Origin: Rhodovulum sp. MB263 | GTDB taxonomy: Bacteria > Pseudomonadota > Alphaproteobacteria > Rhodobacterales > Rhodobacteraceae | DNA length: 64,000 nucleotides | Reading direction: 5' to 3' | Assembly: GCF_002073975.1 (NCBI RefSeq) | Contig: NZ_CP020384.1 | Coordinates: forward strand, 1,054,001 to 1,118,000 | In this document: positions 1 through 7,750 of the stretch, in pieces | Position numbering within the stretch: position 1 is the stretch's first letter | Layout of the letters: each line of letters begins with the position of its first letter | The notes under the pieces: generated by a model | What the model saw: the letters and a program-made list of their open reading frames with translations, nothing else | Databases searched by the model: none | Told to the model about the DNA's origin: nothing | Program-made: the position numbers and the translations under genes

Positions 1-123
1 GAATCCGCTTTGCGCGGTCAGCGCCAGGATCTCTGTCTTCGCCGGGGCAATACGCCGGGCAATGTCGGCCATGCGGTCGGTCATCGCCTCGGTCATGTTC
101 GGGTTCACCAGTAATAGTCGCAT
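1..123 (-). CDS. Asp/Glu/hydantoin racemase family protein, N-terminal part
   Basis: The first 41 residues of a protein whose rest lies beyond the left edge. It begins MRLLLVNPNMTEAMTDRM, the usual opening of the Asp/Glu/hydantoin racemase family, in which an N-terminal beta strand leads into the NPN-T/S substrate-binding loop. Family members racemise amino acids or 5-substituted hydantoins, or act as maleate isomerases; the substrate cannot be told from this fragment. The start is an ATG with a weak CAGGACG sequence just upstream. A GntR/FCD regulator lies immediately upstream on the same strand, with two palindromes in the gap, which suggests local control. The family call rests only on the N-terminal motif. 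Confidence 0.6.
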   Translation of the reverse strand, partial: MRLLLVNPNMTEAMTDRMADIARRIAPAKTEILALTAQSGF

Positions 124-184
124 CGTCCTGCCAAGCTGTCCGTCATCCTCTCAAACGATAGGAGATGGCGGGGCGAGCGGCGCA

Positions 185-221
185 AAATGGCATTCCATTT
201 CCCCGAAATGGCATGCCATTT
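185..221. promoter_or_regulatory. Two tandem palindromes, candidate GntR operator
   Basis: AAATGGCATTCCATTT (185-200) and AAATGGCATGCCATTT (206-221) share the layout AAATGG-N4-CCATTT; the second is a perfect 16-bp palindrome. Their starts are 21 bp apart, about two helical turns, so dimers would bind on the same face. They lie 62-98 bp upstream of the racemase start and downstream of the regulator gene. The TGG-N4-CCA core resembles the short inverted repeats bound by FadR-type GntR proteins. The match to this regulator is inferred from position. Confidence 0.55.
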
Positions 222-300
222 GTATGCCCGCCCGAAATATGGGCGATATGCGTCAGCTTTTGCCTGGGATTCGAGCGCGCTCGAGGCTGCGGCCCGGGGC

Positions 301-966
301 CTAGCCGCCCTGACGTCGCAATGTCTCGGCGACCGATTCGCCGCTATGGCGCAGATGTAGTCGCCAAATCCGCGCTGCAGCGGCCGTGTCGCGGGCGCGG
401 AAGGCGGCCATGACGCCCTCGTGCTCTTCGACCGACTGGCGCCAGCGTTCGGCATCGAAGATCGCCATGAAACGACCGCGCCGAGCCCGCACCGCGATCC
501 GCCGGTGGCTGTCGATCAGGACCGGGTTGCCCGCCTCGCGCACGATGCTGTCATGGATCTCGGTATTGGTGTCGAAATAGGCCGAGGCCTCGCGCGCGGC
601 ATATTGCTTCAGCATGCGCTCGTGCAATGTCTCGAGCCGGGCCAGAACCTCGGGCCTGATGCGCCCGGCCAGCCGCTCGGCGGCAAGGCTTTCGATGGCT
701 GCGATCAGGTCGAACAGGTTCTCGGCCTCTTCGGCGGTATAGGCCACCACCTGCGCTCCGCGGTGCAGCGAGATTTCGACCAGCCCGTCGGCGCGCAGCA
801 GCTTCAGCGCCTCGCGGATCGGGGTGCGCGAAACATTCAGTTCGGCCGAGAGTCTGCGTTCGACCAGCCGGGATCCGGGAGGACATTCTCCCTTGACGAT
901 CCGGTCGCGCAGGCAGTCGGCTACCCGTTCGGCAGAGGCTTGGATGTCGAGCGAGGTGTCGGACAT
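301..966 (-). CDS. GntR family transcriptional regulator, FCD subfamily
   Basis: A 221-residue FadR-type regulator. Residues about 10-75 form the winged helix, with the typical ERRLSAELNVSRTPIREALK recognition segment. Residues about 85-215 form the helical FCD effector domain. Its usual metal/effector ligands are visible: an Asp and His in DTNTEIHDS, a His in EEHEG and a His in LHLRHSG. The start chosen is the ATG giving MSDTSLDIQ, because the frame upstream of it is not family-like. It probably senses a small carboxylate or amino-acid-derived compound handled by the downstream racemase-family gene, and it likely acts through the palindromes at 185-221. Confidence 0.9.
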   Translation of the reverse strand: MSDTSLDIQASAERVADCLRDRIVKGECPPGSRLVERRLSAELNVSRTPIREALKLLRADGLVEISLHRGAQVVAYTAEEAENLFDLIAAIESLAAERLAGRIRPEVLARLETLHERMLKQYAAREASAYFDTNTEIHDSIVREAGNPVLIDSHRRIAVRARRGRFMAIFDAERWRQSVEEHEGVMAAFRARDTAAAARIWRLHLRHSGESVAETLRRQGG

Positions 967-1179
967 GTCAGGGTGGGCCTTGCAAAGGAATACTGCGCCT
1001 GGGCCATTATTGCCGCCCCAAGAGGCGGAGACAATTCGCCTTCGGCACCCGCGACCTTGTTGCAGGCGCCGTATCGGTGCCGCACTGTCCCAGTTGCGCC
1101 GGTCCGCCTGCGTCGACTTGACGATGGGGCCGGTCTCCTTGCGAGGTCGCTTGCCATCCGGACGCAACCGGCAGGTCCG

Positions 1180-1620
1180 GATGGCGGGGCGTCAATGATC
1201 GTGGCGAGGAGAGCCTTGTGCGCCAGTGCTTTCAGGACATTGGCGCGTGGAAGTCCCCGCTGCATCGGAGAGAACGTGATGTCGGCGAACCACTGTTGGT
1301 TCGGGCAGTCGAGCACCATGTTCCGCTGAAAACACGGGCTGTTACCGAAATCCGGTTGGGGCCCGTTGATTCTGGCGGGGCGGTGGATAGCCCACAGCCC
1401 CATCACGCTGGAGACCCGCTTGGCTCCCCGGCAATGGCCCCGGCCTAGGTAGATGCCGGGTGATCTGGAGACTTACGGCTCCAGGTATCGAGCATCCGTC
1501 TGATGCCTGCCCGGTTTCCTTTCCGCTTGACGATGATCGCATCGTCCCCGAGCGCCTCAAGGGCCAGCTTCGCCTGGAAGGCGACGCTGGCGCGTTATGC
1601 CGCTTGGCCGCGACACTATC
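1180..1620 (-). mobile_element. Degenerate IS3-family insertion sequence remnant
   Basis: No intact gene is present between 967 and 1920, but minus-strand frames hold relics of an IS3-type transposase in the correct order. At about 1550-1605 are KRHNA and then, after a frameshift, FQAKLALEAL, matching the start of IS3 OrfA (consensus like AFKAKVALEAL). At about 1254-1450 is an OrfB piece with MGLWAIHRP and then NQQWFADITFSPMQRG, matching the MGI-A-Y-RP linker and the NQVW-DITYIPM-RG strand that carries the first catalytic Asp of the DDE domain. Most of both genes is missing and frames are broken, so it is inactive. Ends and inverted repeats were not found. Confidence 0.7.
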
Positions 1621-1920
1621 AGTCCTCGTACGCGTTAGTCGCAGGCCTAGCGGGCGGACGGCTTTCGGCGACCCACTACACTCTGCTTTGGCGTGTCGGA
1701 TACCGGTTGGCGATGCACTGGTCCTGACCTGTGCAATCGGTTGCCCGTCAAGCGACGCAGGATGACGCGTCGGACGCCGGGTGATTGTTCGATCTTCGCC
1801 GGCTTTCCGAAACAACAAACAGTGTAGCCCTTCTCAGGATGATGGGGCGGCGGCATGACAATACTCATCGTTGTCTGCCGCCGCGGCAACGCGCTTATGG
1901 CGCGCAGTACGCGAGCTGTT

Positions 1921-4239
1921 TCAGAACTCGGTCCAGCCTGCAGACATCGGTCTCTGCGGCGCAGGCTTCTCGTTCAAGGCCCATTCCAGGGCGTCGGGAG
2001 CAGAGGGACGTCGAGACGGCGCCGTCATTGTCGCCATCGCCTTGTCATCGAGCCGGAACCGGGCCACGAGGGCCAGGAGCTTGTCGGCCTCCTGTTTGAG
2101 GGTGACGCAGGCGGCTGTTGCCTCTTCGACCATTGCGGCATTCTGCTGGGTGACCTTGTCGAGCTGGGTGACGCCGACGTTGATTTCGCCGAGCCCGACG
2201 GACTGTTCCTGCGCCCCCGTGGCAATGCCCTCGACATGTTCGGAAATCCTGCTCACCCGTGAGGCGATGTCCTGCAAGGCGGCACCCGTGCGGTTGACGA
2301 GCGAGACGCCTGTTTCGACCTGGGTCGAACTCGTGTCGATCAGCGTCTTGATTTCCTTGGCAGCTTCGGAGGAACGCTGGGCGAGGGCACGGACCTCGGA
2401 AGCGACGACTGCAAAGCCGCGGCCTGCCTCGCCCGCGCGCGCGGCCTCGACGCCGGCATTGAGCGCCAGCAGGTTGGTCTGGAAGGCGATGTCGTCGATC
2501 ACGCCGATGATCTGTGTGATGCCTTCGGATGAACGCTGGATCTCCGACATCGCCCCGGTCGCCTCGTCGACGACCTGGCCGCTTTGCTGTGCCCGGTTCT
2601 GCGCCTCGCCGACATAGCGCGAGACCTCGGTCGCGCCCTCGGCGGTTGAGCGGACACTGGTGGTCAATTCGTCCATCGCCGCAGCGGTTTCCTCCAGCGT
2701 CGCAGCCTGGCTTTCGGTGCGCCGGGCGAGATTCTCGGACGAGTCGCTGATTTCCTCGGCAAGTTTCTGAACCGCATGGGCGTTGATCTGAACCGCTCCG
2801 ATAAGGTTGCCCATCGTCGCCATCGAACTGTTGAAGTCGTGGCGGAGCGCCTCGTATTCGTCGGGGAATTTCTCCTGCACGGTTTCTGTCAGATCTCCGT
2901 CGGCCAGGGCGCGGATCGCGCTGCCCAGCCGGTCGACGACCTTTTTCTGCTCTGCGCGACGTTCTTCCTGTTCTTGCGACAGGCGGTCGGCCTCTGCCAG
3001 CCGATCCCGGAAGGCGGAGAGATCCCGTCCCATCGCCCCGATCTCGTCCAGGCGGTCGGCGACGTCGATCTTCTTGGCGTAATTGCCGCTTGAGACCTCA
3101 TTCATCGAGGCGATGAAGCTTTTCAGCGGAGTGGTGATCGTACGGGCGGCCAGCACGCTGACGGCGAGGCCGGCGGCAAGCCCGATCAGCAGGAAGACGA
3201 TCACGCTGTTTCGGAACGCGATCAGCGCGGCCAGGAATTCGGAGCGGTCGAGTTCGACAACCAGGGTCCAGTTGGCGAAATCGACCCCGACCGGCGTGGT
3301 GAACACGATGCTGTCGGTGCCGGTGATGCCCTCGACCGGCGAAAAAAGTCCGCTCTGGCCGGTCTTGAGCGCGGTGATGAAGGGACGTTCGGGCAGAGGG
3401 CTCAGCACATTGAAACGGTTCTCATACCGCGAATAGGTACGGGCACGGCCATCGCCACCGACGATATACATGTCGCCTAAGCGGCCGAGGGCGGAGGCCA
3501 TCGTGACCATGGCCGAGAGCTTGCCGATCGGAACCTGAATCGCGAGAACGCCGAGCCGGGTGCCATCCTCGGCAAAGACCGGTGCGGCCATGAAGGCAGC
3601 CGGGGCGTTGGCGCTGGGCGCATATTCCTGGATGTCGGAGACGAAGGATGTGCCGGCCGGGGCCTTGGAGGCGCGCTCGAAGACCTGGCCGAGAGCCGTT
3701 CCCGAATAGCGACCGGTCGCGAGATCCTCGCCGAAATCGGCTTCCTTGACGACCGAGTAGATCACCTGTCCATTGGGGGCGATGAGAAAGACATCGTAAA
3801 AGCCGAAAGACTCGAGCATCCGCTCGAAACCGGGATGGATACCGGCATGGATGCGGCTGTAATCCGACCCGTCTCCGGCATCGGCCAGCTTCTGGTGTTC
3901 GCCAGACGGATAGGGATTGTTGCTGCCATAGGCCGAGAGAACCGGGGCAACGCCATCCGGGGCCGCATCGAGGGCCGTTCGAAACTCGCTCAGCGCCCGG
4001 GCGATGAAGGGGTTCGCGGCCTGTGCCGCAAGCGCCTGTCGCTGGTCGGCGAACCACTCGCTGACGCGGGTGGCCTGGTCGCGCGCCATCCCTTCGAGAT
4101 CGGCGACGGCGTTGCTATAGCTCGACTCATAGGCGCGGTTGTAGAGAAAGCCACCCATGCTTGACATGGACACGACCATGATGGCGGCGATCATCATGGT
4201 GAGACGCGGCCCGATTGGCATTTGCAGAATTCGTTTCAT
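1921..4239 (-). CDS. Methyl-accepting chemotaxis protein
   Basis: A 772-residue transmembrane chemoreceptor. TM1 is near residues 13-33, followed by a large periplasmic sensor region of about 300 residues that looks like a dCache domain. TM2 is near 345-365, then HAMP and a cytoplasmic coiled-coil signalling domain. The signalling hairpin is recognisable near residues 605-630 (GRGFAVVASEVRALAQRSS). The C-terminus ends in GWTEF after a proline-rich flexible stretch, resembling the NWETF-type pentapeptide that tethers CheR/CheB, so it is probably an adaptation-competent high-abundance receptor. AAGGGGACG precedes the ATG. No other chemotaxis gene is nearby, so it is an orphan receptor. The ligand is unknown. 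Confidence 0.95.
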   Translation of the reverse strand: MKRILQMPIGPRLTMMIAAIMVVSMSSMGGFLYNRAYESSYSNAVADLEGMARDQATRVSEWFADQRQALAAQAANPFIARALSEFRTALDAAPDGVAPVLSAYGSNNPYPSGEHQKLADAGDGSDYSRIHAGIHPGFERMLESFGFYDVFLIAPNGQVIYSVVKEADFGEDLATGRYSGTALGQVFERASKAPAGTSFVSDIQEYAPSANAPAAFMAAPVFAEDGTRLGVLAIQVPIGKLSAMVTMASALGRLGDMYIVGGDGRARTYSRYENRFNVLSPLPERPFITALKTGQSGLFSPVEGITGTDSIVFTTPVGVDFANWTLVVELDRSEFLAALIAFRNSVIVFLLIGLAAGLAVSVLAARTITTPLKSFIASMNEVSSGNYAKKIDVADRLDEIGAMGRDLSAFRDRLAEADRLSQEQEERRAEQKKVVDRLGSAIRALADGDLTETVQEKFPDEYEALRHDFNSSMATMGNLIGAVQINAHAVQKLAEEISDSSENLARRTESQAATLEETAAAMDELTTSVRSTAEGATEVSRYVGEAQNRAQQSGQVVDEATGAMSEIQRSSEGITQIIGVIDDIAFQTNLLALNAGVEAARAGEAGRGFAVVASEVRALAQRSSEAAKEIKTLIDTSSTQVETGVSLVNRTGAALQDIASRVSRISEHVEGIATGAQEQSVGLGEINVGVTQLDKVTQQNAAMVEEATAACVTLKQEADKLLALVARFRLDDKAMATMTAPSRRPSAPDALEWALNEKPAPQRPMSAGWTEF

Positions 4240-4368
4240 CGTCCCCTTGGCCTGTCTGTGCTGGAAGCTGTGATGCAGCGGATAGGGGCATTTGGCGACA
4301 AAGCCGCAAAGATTCCCTTACCCCGGTTCCGAAAGACCGGCTCCGCAAGCAGGAAAGACCGTCGGATT

Positions 4369-5022
4369 TTATCTAGGCGGCAGCATGGCCGGCGATGGGC
4401 TTTCCGGTGTCCGGCAGAGTGCGGGATCGGTGCAGCCCTCGGCGCGAAACGACTGTCGGCGCGCGGACGGCAGGCCGAGTGCCGCGAGGTCGTCGTCCAT
4501 CCGGGCGAGATCGGCAGGGCTCAGCAGGGCGGGATGAACCGTACAGCGCAGATCGGCGGCAACGCCGCTGTCGCGCAGCAGGCCCAAGCTTTCACGCGCT
4601 TTCGCGCCGCTGCCGGGGGCGCCGGTGATCCGGTCATAGGCATCGAAGGGGGCCTTCACGTCGAACCCCACCCAGTCGAGCAGCGGCAGCGCCCGGGCGA
4701 AGCGCGCGGGATAGGCGCCGCCACTATGGAGCCCGGTGCGAAAGCCCATCGCCCGAAGCTCGGCAAGCACCTCGGGCAGGCCCTTCTGCAACAAGGGTTC
4801 CCCGCCCGAGATCACCACCCCGTCAAGCAGCCCCTGCCGGCGGTCGAGAAAGGCCAGGACCGCGTCCCAGCCGATCCGGCCCGGCCCCGCCGCCAGCAGC
4901 TCGGTGTTGTGGCAATAACGGCAGGCCCAGGGACAGCCTTGGCAGAAGACCGTCGCCACCAGTTCGCCGGGCCAGTCGACGCTCGAATGCCGGACCAGCC
5001 CGGAGATCGCAAGCTCAGCCAA
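4369..5022 (-). CDS. nrdG: Anaerobic ribonucleotide reductase activating protein NrdG
   Basis: A radical S-adenosylmethionine enzyme of 217 residues that installs the glycyl radical on the class III reductase. The cluster motif C-X3-C-X2-C is at Cys30, Cys34 and Cys37 (CPWACRYC), and the SAM-binding GGEP motif follows (VVISGGEPLLQ). The predicted start is a TTG codon that overlaps the end of the glycyl-radical ORF by 8 bp, which implies translational coupling; no ATG start fits the conserved N-terminus. It is the last gene of the operon nrdD - glycyl-radical ORF - nrdG, probably controlled by the upstream cobalamin riboswitch. Confidence 0.9.
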   Translation of the reverse strand: MAELAISGLVRHSSVDWPGELVATVFCQGCPWACRYCHNTELLAAGPGRIGWDAVLAFLDRRQGLLDGVVISGGEPLLQKGLPEVLAELRAMGFRTGLHSGGAYPARFARALPLLDWVGFDVKAPFDAYDRITGAPGSGAKARESLGLLRDSGVAADLRCTVHPALLSPADLARMDDDLAALGLPSARRQSFRAEGCTDPALCRTPESPSPAMLPPR

Positions 5023-5206
5023 GCCGCGCCTTCGCCTCGTCGAAATAGACCCGTTCGGCGGCCTCGCCCTTCTTGCCGGTGTTGAAGGAGGACATCGGGC
5101 GGTGATAGCCCATCACCCGGGTCCAGACCTCGCAGCGGGTGCGCTCTTCGTCCGTCAGGACGATTTCGGCATCCCGGGTCGTCATGTCCTTGTCGATCAT
5201 GGTCAT
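5015..5206 (-). CDS. Separate glycyl-radical tail of the anaerobic ribonucleotide reductase
   Basis: A 63-residue protein corresponding to the C-terminal glycyl-radical segment that is normally part of NrdD. The diagnostic stretch is EVWTRVMGYHRP followed by FNTGKKGE, which matches the conserved EV-RV-GY-RP...N-GK segment of class III reductases; Gly33 is the expected radical site. It is in the same frame as nrdD and separated from it by one TGA and four sense codons. A strong AAGGAGTG ribosome binding site overlaps that stop, so independent translation is the simplest reading. NrdG, encoded next, would activate this peptide. The two polypeptides presumably form the active enzyme together. 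Confidence 0.85.
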   Translation of the reverse strand: MTMIDKDMTTRDAEIVLTDEERTRCEVWTRVMGYHRPMSSFNTGKKGEAAERVYFDEAKARLG

Positions 5207-5218
5207 CGGATCACTCCT

Positions 5219-7225
5219 TCAGCTGGCTTTCGCGCGCTTCGCCGCGATCAGCTCGGCGTCGCATTTCGGGCAGAATTCGTGCTCGCCCGCGAGATACCCG
5301 TGTTTCGGGCAGATCGAGAAGGTGGGCGTCACGGTGATATAGGGCAGGCGGAAGGACGACAGCGCCCGGCGCACGAGCTTCTTGCAGGCCTCGGCCGACG
5401 AGATCCGCTCGCCCATGTAAAGATGCAGGACCGTGCCGCCGGTATAGCGCGCCTGCAACGGCTCCTGATGTTCGAGCGCCTCGAACGGGTCGGCGGTATA
5501 TCCGACCGGAAGCTGGGTCGAGTTGGTGTAATAGGGCTGATCGTCGGTGCCCGCCTGCAGGATGCCCGGGAAGCGCTTCCGGTCCTCGCGGGCAAAGCGG
5601 TAGGTCGTGCCCTCGGCGGGCGTGGCCTCGAGATTGTACATGTGCCCGGTCTCTTCCTGGAACTCGACCATCCGGGCGCGCAGGTGATCCATCAGCCTGA
5701 GGGCAAGCGCCTGGCCCGCCTCGGTCGCGATGTCCTCGCGGTCGTCGGTGAAGTTCCGGATCATCTCGTTCACGCCGTTCACGCCCAGCGTCGAGAAGTG
5801 GTTCCGGAGCGTTCCGAGATAGCGTTTCGTATAGGGGAAAAGTCCCGCCTCGATATGGCGCTCGATCACCTTGCGCTTGAGTTCCAGGCTGGTGCGGGCG
5901 ATCCCCGCCAGCCGGTCGAGCGCGGTCAGAAGCCCCGCCTCGTCGCCCTTGTGCAGATGGCCGAGCCGGGCGCAGTTGATGGTGACGACGCCAAGGCTGC
6001 CGGTCTGCTCGGCCGAGCCGAACAGACCGTTGCCGCGTTTCAGAAGCTCGGTCAGGTCAAGCTGCAGGCGGCAGCACATCGAGCGCACCATATGCGGCTC
6101 GAGCTCCGAATTCACGAAGTTCTGGAAATAGGGCAGCCCGTATTTCGCCGTCATCTCGAACAGATAACCGGCATTCTCGCTGTCCCAGGGGAAATCGGGG
6201 GTGATGTTGTAGGTCGGGATCGGGAAGGTGAAGACCCGGCCCCTGGCATCGCCTGCGGTCATCACCTCCATATAGGCGCGGTTGATCATGTCCATCTCGG
6301 ACTGCAGCTCGCCATAGGTGAACTCCGCCTCGCGCCCGCCGATCACCGGCACCTGATCGCGCAGGTCTTCCGGGCAAGTCCAGTCGAAGGTCAGGTTGGT
6401 GAAGGGCGTCTGCGTGCCCCAGCGCGAGGGCACGTTCAGATTGTAGATGAATTCCTGCATCGCCTGCCGGACGGCGGCGAAATCGAGCCCGTCGCGCCGG
6501 ATATAGGGCGCCAGATAGGTATCGAACGAGCTGAAGGCCTGGGCGCCGGCCCATTCGTTCTGCAACGTGCCGAGGAAGTTCACGATCTGGCCCAGGGCGC
6601 TTGTCAGATGCATCGGCGGGGCGGATTCGATGGTGCCGGGCACGCCGTTCAGCCCCTCGCGCAGCAGCGTCCTCAGCGACCAGCCCGCGCAATAGCCCGC
6701 GAACATGTCGAGATCGTGGATATGGATGTCGCCCTCGCGATGGGCCTGGCCGACCTCGGCCGGGTAGATATGGCTCAGCCAGTAATTCGCCGTCACCTTG
6801 CCCGAGGTGTTCAGGATCATGCCGCCCAGCGAATAGCCCTGATTCGCGTTGGCATTCACCCGCCAGTCCGACCGGTCGAGATATTCGTTGATCGAGCTTT
6901 CGACATCGACCAGCACCCGGCGGTCCTCGCGCAGCCGCGCATGCTGGGCGCGATAGACCGCATAGGCGCGCACCGTCGCGATCCGGTTGGCGCCGATCAG
7001 CGCCTGCTCGACGGCATCCTGGATCTCCTCGACATCGGGCGCGCCGCCCGCATGGCGAAAGCTCAGCACCCGCACCACCTGATCGGTGAGGCGGGCGGCC
7101 TCCTCGGCGCCGAATTCGCCGGTGGCCTCGCCCGCGCGGGCGATGGCCCGGGCGATGCGGCCGGCATCGAAGGGAACGGTCTGGCCGTCGCGGGTGACGA
7201 CGGAACGGGGCGAGGGGGCGGTCAT
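5219..7225 (-). CDS. nrdD: Anaerobic ribonucleoside-triphosphate reductase NrdD, catalytic part
   Basis: The oxygen-sensitive class III reductase that makes dNTPs from NTPs with formate as reductant. From the ATG giving MTAPSPRSVV it has 668 residues. Residues about 8-95 are an ATP-cone for allosteric control. The barrel follows, with the family segments GYSLGGMILNTSGKVTANYW and PTYNITPDFPW. It ends with the zinc-binding knuckle (ICPKHGYLAGEHEFCPKC) and then stops, so the glycyl-radical tail normally found after the zinc site is encoded by the next ORF. The start 25 codons downstream of the first possible codon was chosen because the upstream part is not conserved. The leader contains a cobalamin riboswitch. 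Confidence 0.93.
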   Translation of the reverse strand: MTAPSPRSVVTRDGQTVPFDAGRIARAIARAGEATGEFGAEEAARLTDQVVRVLSFRHAGGAPDVEEIQDAVEQALIGANRIATVRAYAVYRAQHARLREDRRVLVDVESSINEYLDRSDWRVNANANQGYSLGGMILNTSGKVTANYWLSHIYPAEVGQAHREGDIHIHDLDMFAGYCAGWSLRTLLREGLNGVPGTIESAPPMHLTSALGQIVNFLGTLQNEWAGAQAFSSFDTYLAPYIRRDGLDFAAVRQAMQEFIYNLNVPSRWGTQTPFTNLTFDWTCPEDLRDQVPVIGGREAEFTYGELQSEMDMINRAYMEVMTAGDARGRVFTFPIPTYNITPDFPWDSENAGYLFEMTAKYGLPYFQNFVNSELEPHMVRSMCCRLQLDLTELLKRGNGLFGSAEQTGSLGVVTINCARLGHLHKGDEAGLLTALDRLAGIARTSLELKRKVIERHIEAGLFPYTKRYLGTLRNHFSTLGVNGVNEMIRNFTDDREDIATEAGQALALRLMDHLRARMVEFQEETGHMYNLEATPAEGTTYRFAREDRKRFPGILQAGTDDQPYYTNSTQLPVGYTADPFEALEHQEPLQARYTGGTVLHLYMGERISSAEACKKLVRRALSSFRLPYITVTPTFSICPKHGYLAGEHEFCPKCDAELIAAKRAKAS

Positions 7226-7334
7226 GGCGGTTCGCTTTCGGTTCTGGTCAGGGGGCGGCACGCAGGGAGGCACGCGGACCCGCCGGCCCGACGCACGCAC
7301 CCGAGCCCACCGCTCGCGGTCGTTCGGTCCGCTC

Positions 7335-7497
7335 TGGCAGGTCTCCTGACTTCACGGCTCGGACGCTCTGGCCCTCCTTCCCGGCATGTTGCGCCAGTGG
7401 ATCACGGGGCCGCGGCTTGCCGCTGACAGTTGCGGGGGCAGTGCCGGACTCTCACCGGCTTCCCTCTTCGCCCACGGGATGAACCGCGGGAACCAAA
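7335..7497 (-). promoter_or_regulatory. Cobalamin (B12) riboswitch
   Basis: Read on the minus strand, the leader of nrdD contains the conserved B12-box elements in order: GAGGGAAGCCGGTGAGAGTC, then CACTGCCCCCGCAACTGT, and at the 3' side AGTCAGGAGACCTGCC. These are the hallmark core and closing-stem sequences of cobalamin riboswitches. It ends about 110 nt before the nrdD start. In other bacteria such elements repress B12-independent isozymes when cobalamin is plentiful. Here it would lower NrdD/NrdG production when a B12-dependent class II reductase can work; that reductase is not in this window. Confidence 0.93.
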
Positions 7498-7505
7498 GCA
7501 GCATG

Positions 7506-7545
7506 ATATTGATGCTGATGGGGCGATTTTGTCAATATGTAGTGG
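7506..7545 (-). promoter_or_regulatory. Candidate nrdD promoter with NrdR-box-like sequence
   Basis: On the minus strand TTGACA (7535-7530) is followed after 18 nt by CAATAT (7511-7506), a reasonable -35/-10 pair placing the transcript start just before the riboswitch. Overlapping the -35 is CCACTACATATTGACA (7545-7530), which matches 10 of 16 positions of the NrdR box ACACTATATATAGTGT. A 6-bp inverted repeat CAGCAT/ATGCTG (7499-7517) covers the -10. All three are tentative. Confidence 0.4.
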
Positions 7546-7750
7546 GTGCGACCTTCGCGCACCCTCGGGTGCCGCCATCGGGCCCTGCCGCCGCGCGCCT
7601 ATGCCTGCGGCAAGGCGGGAGGCGGAGACGTCTTCCTGCCAGCGCCCGGGCGCCATCACGGGCCAGCCCCGGGGAAGGGGGTAGGCGATCGGCGCTGTCG
7701 CCGCAAGCCGAAGCCGCTATGCTGGCGCCGACCGGCCGAAGGGGAAAGCG

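Noticed and set aside
1460-1765. Plus-strand ORF of 101 codons
   Set aside because: It lies antisense to the IS3 OrfA relic and has no family features.
5219-5221. TGA between nrdD and the glycyl ORF as a selenocysteine codon
   Set aside because: There is no counterpart Cys/Sec position in known NrdD here, the TGA overlaps a strong ribosome binding site, and the second ORF has its own ATG.
5102-7426. A 774-codon open frame antisense to nrdD
   Set aside because: Same GC3 effect; the product has no family features and would span the riboswitch.
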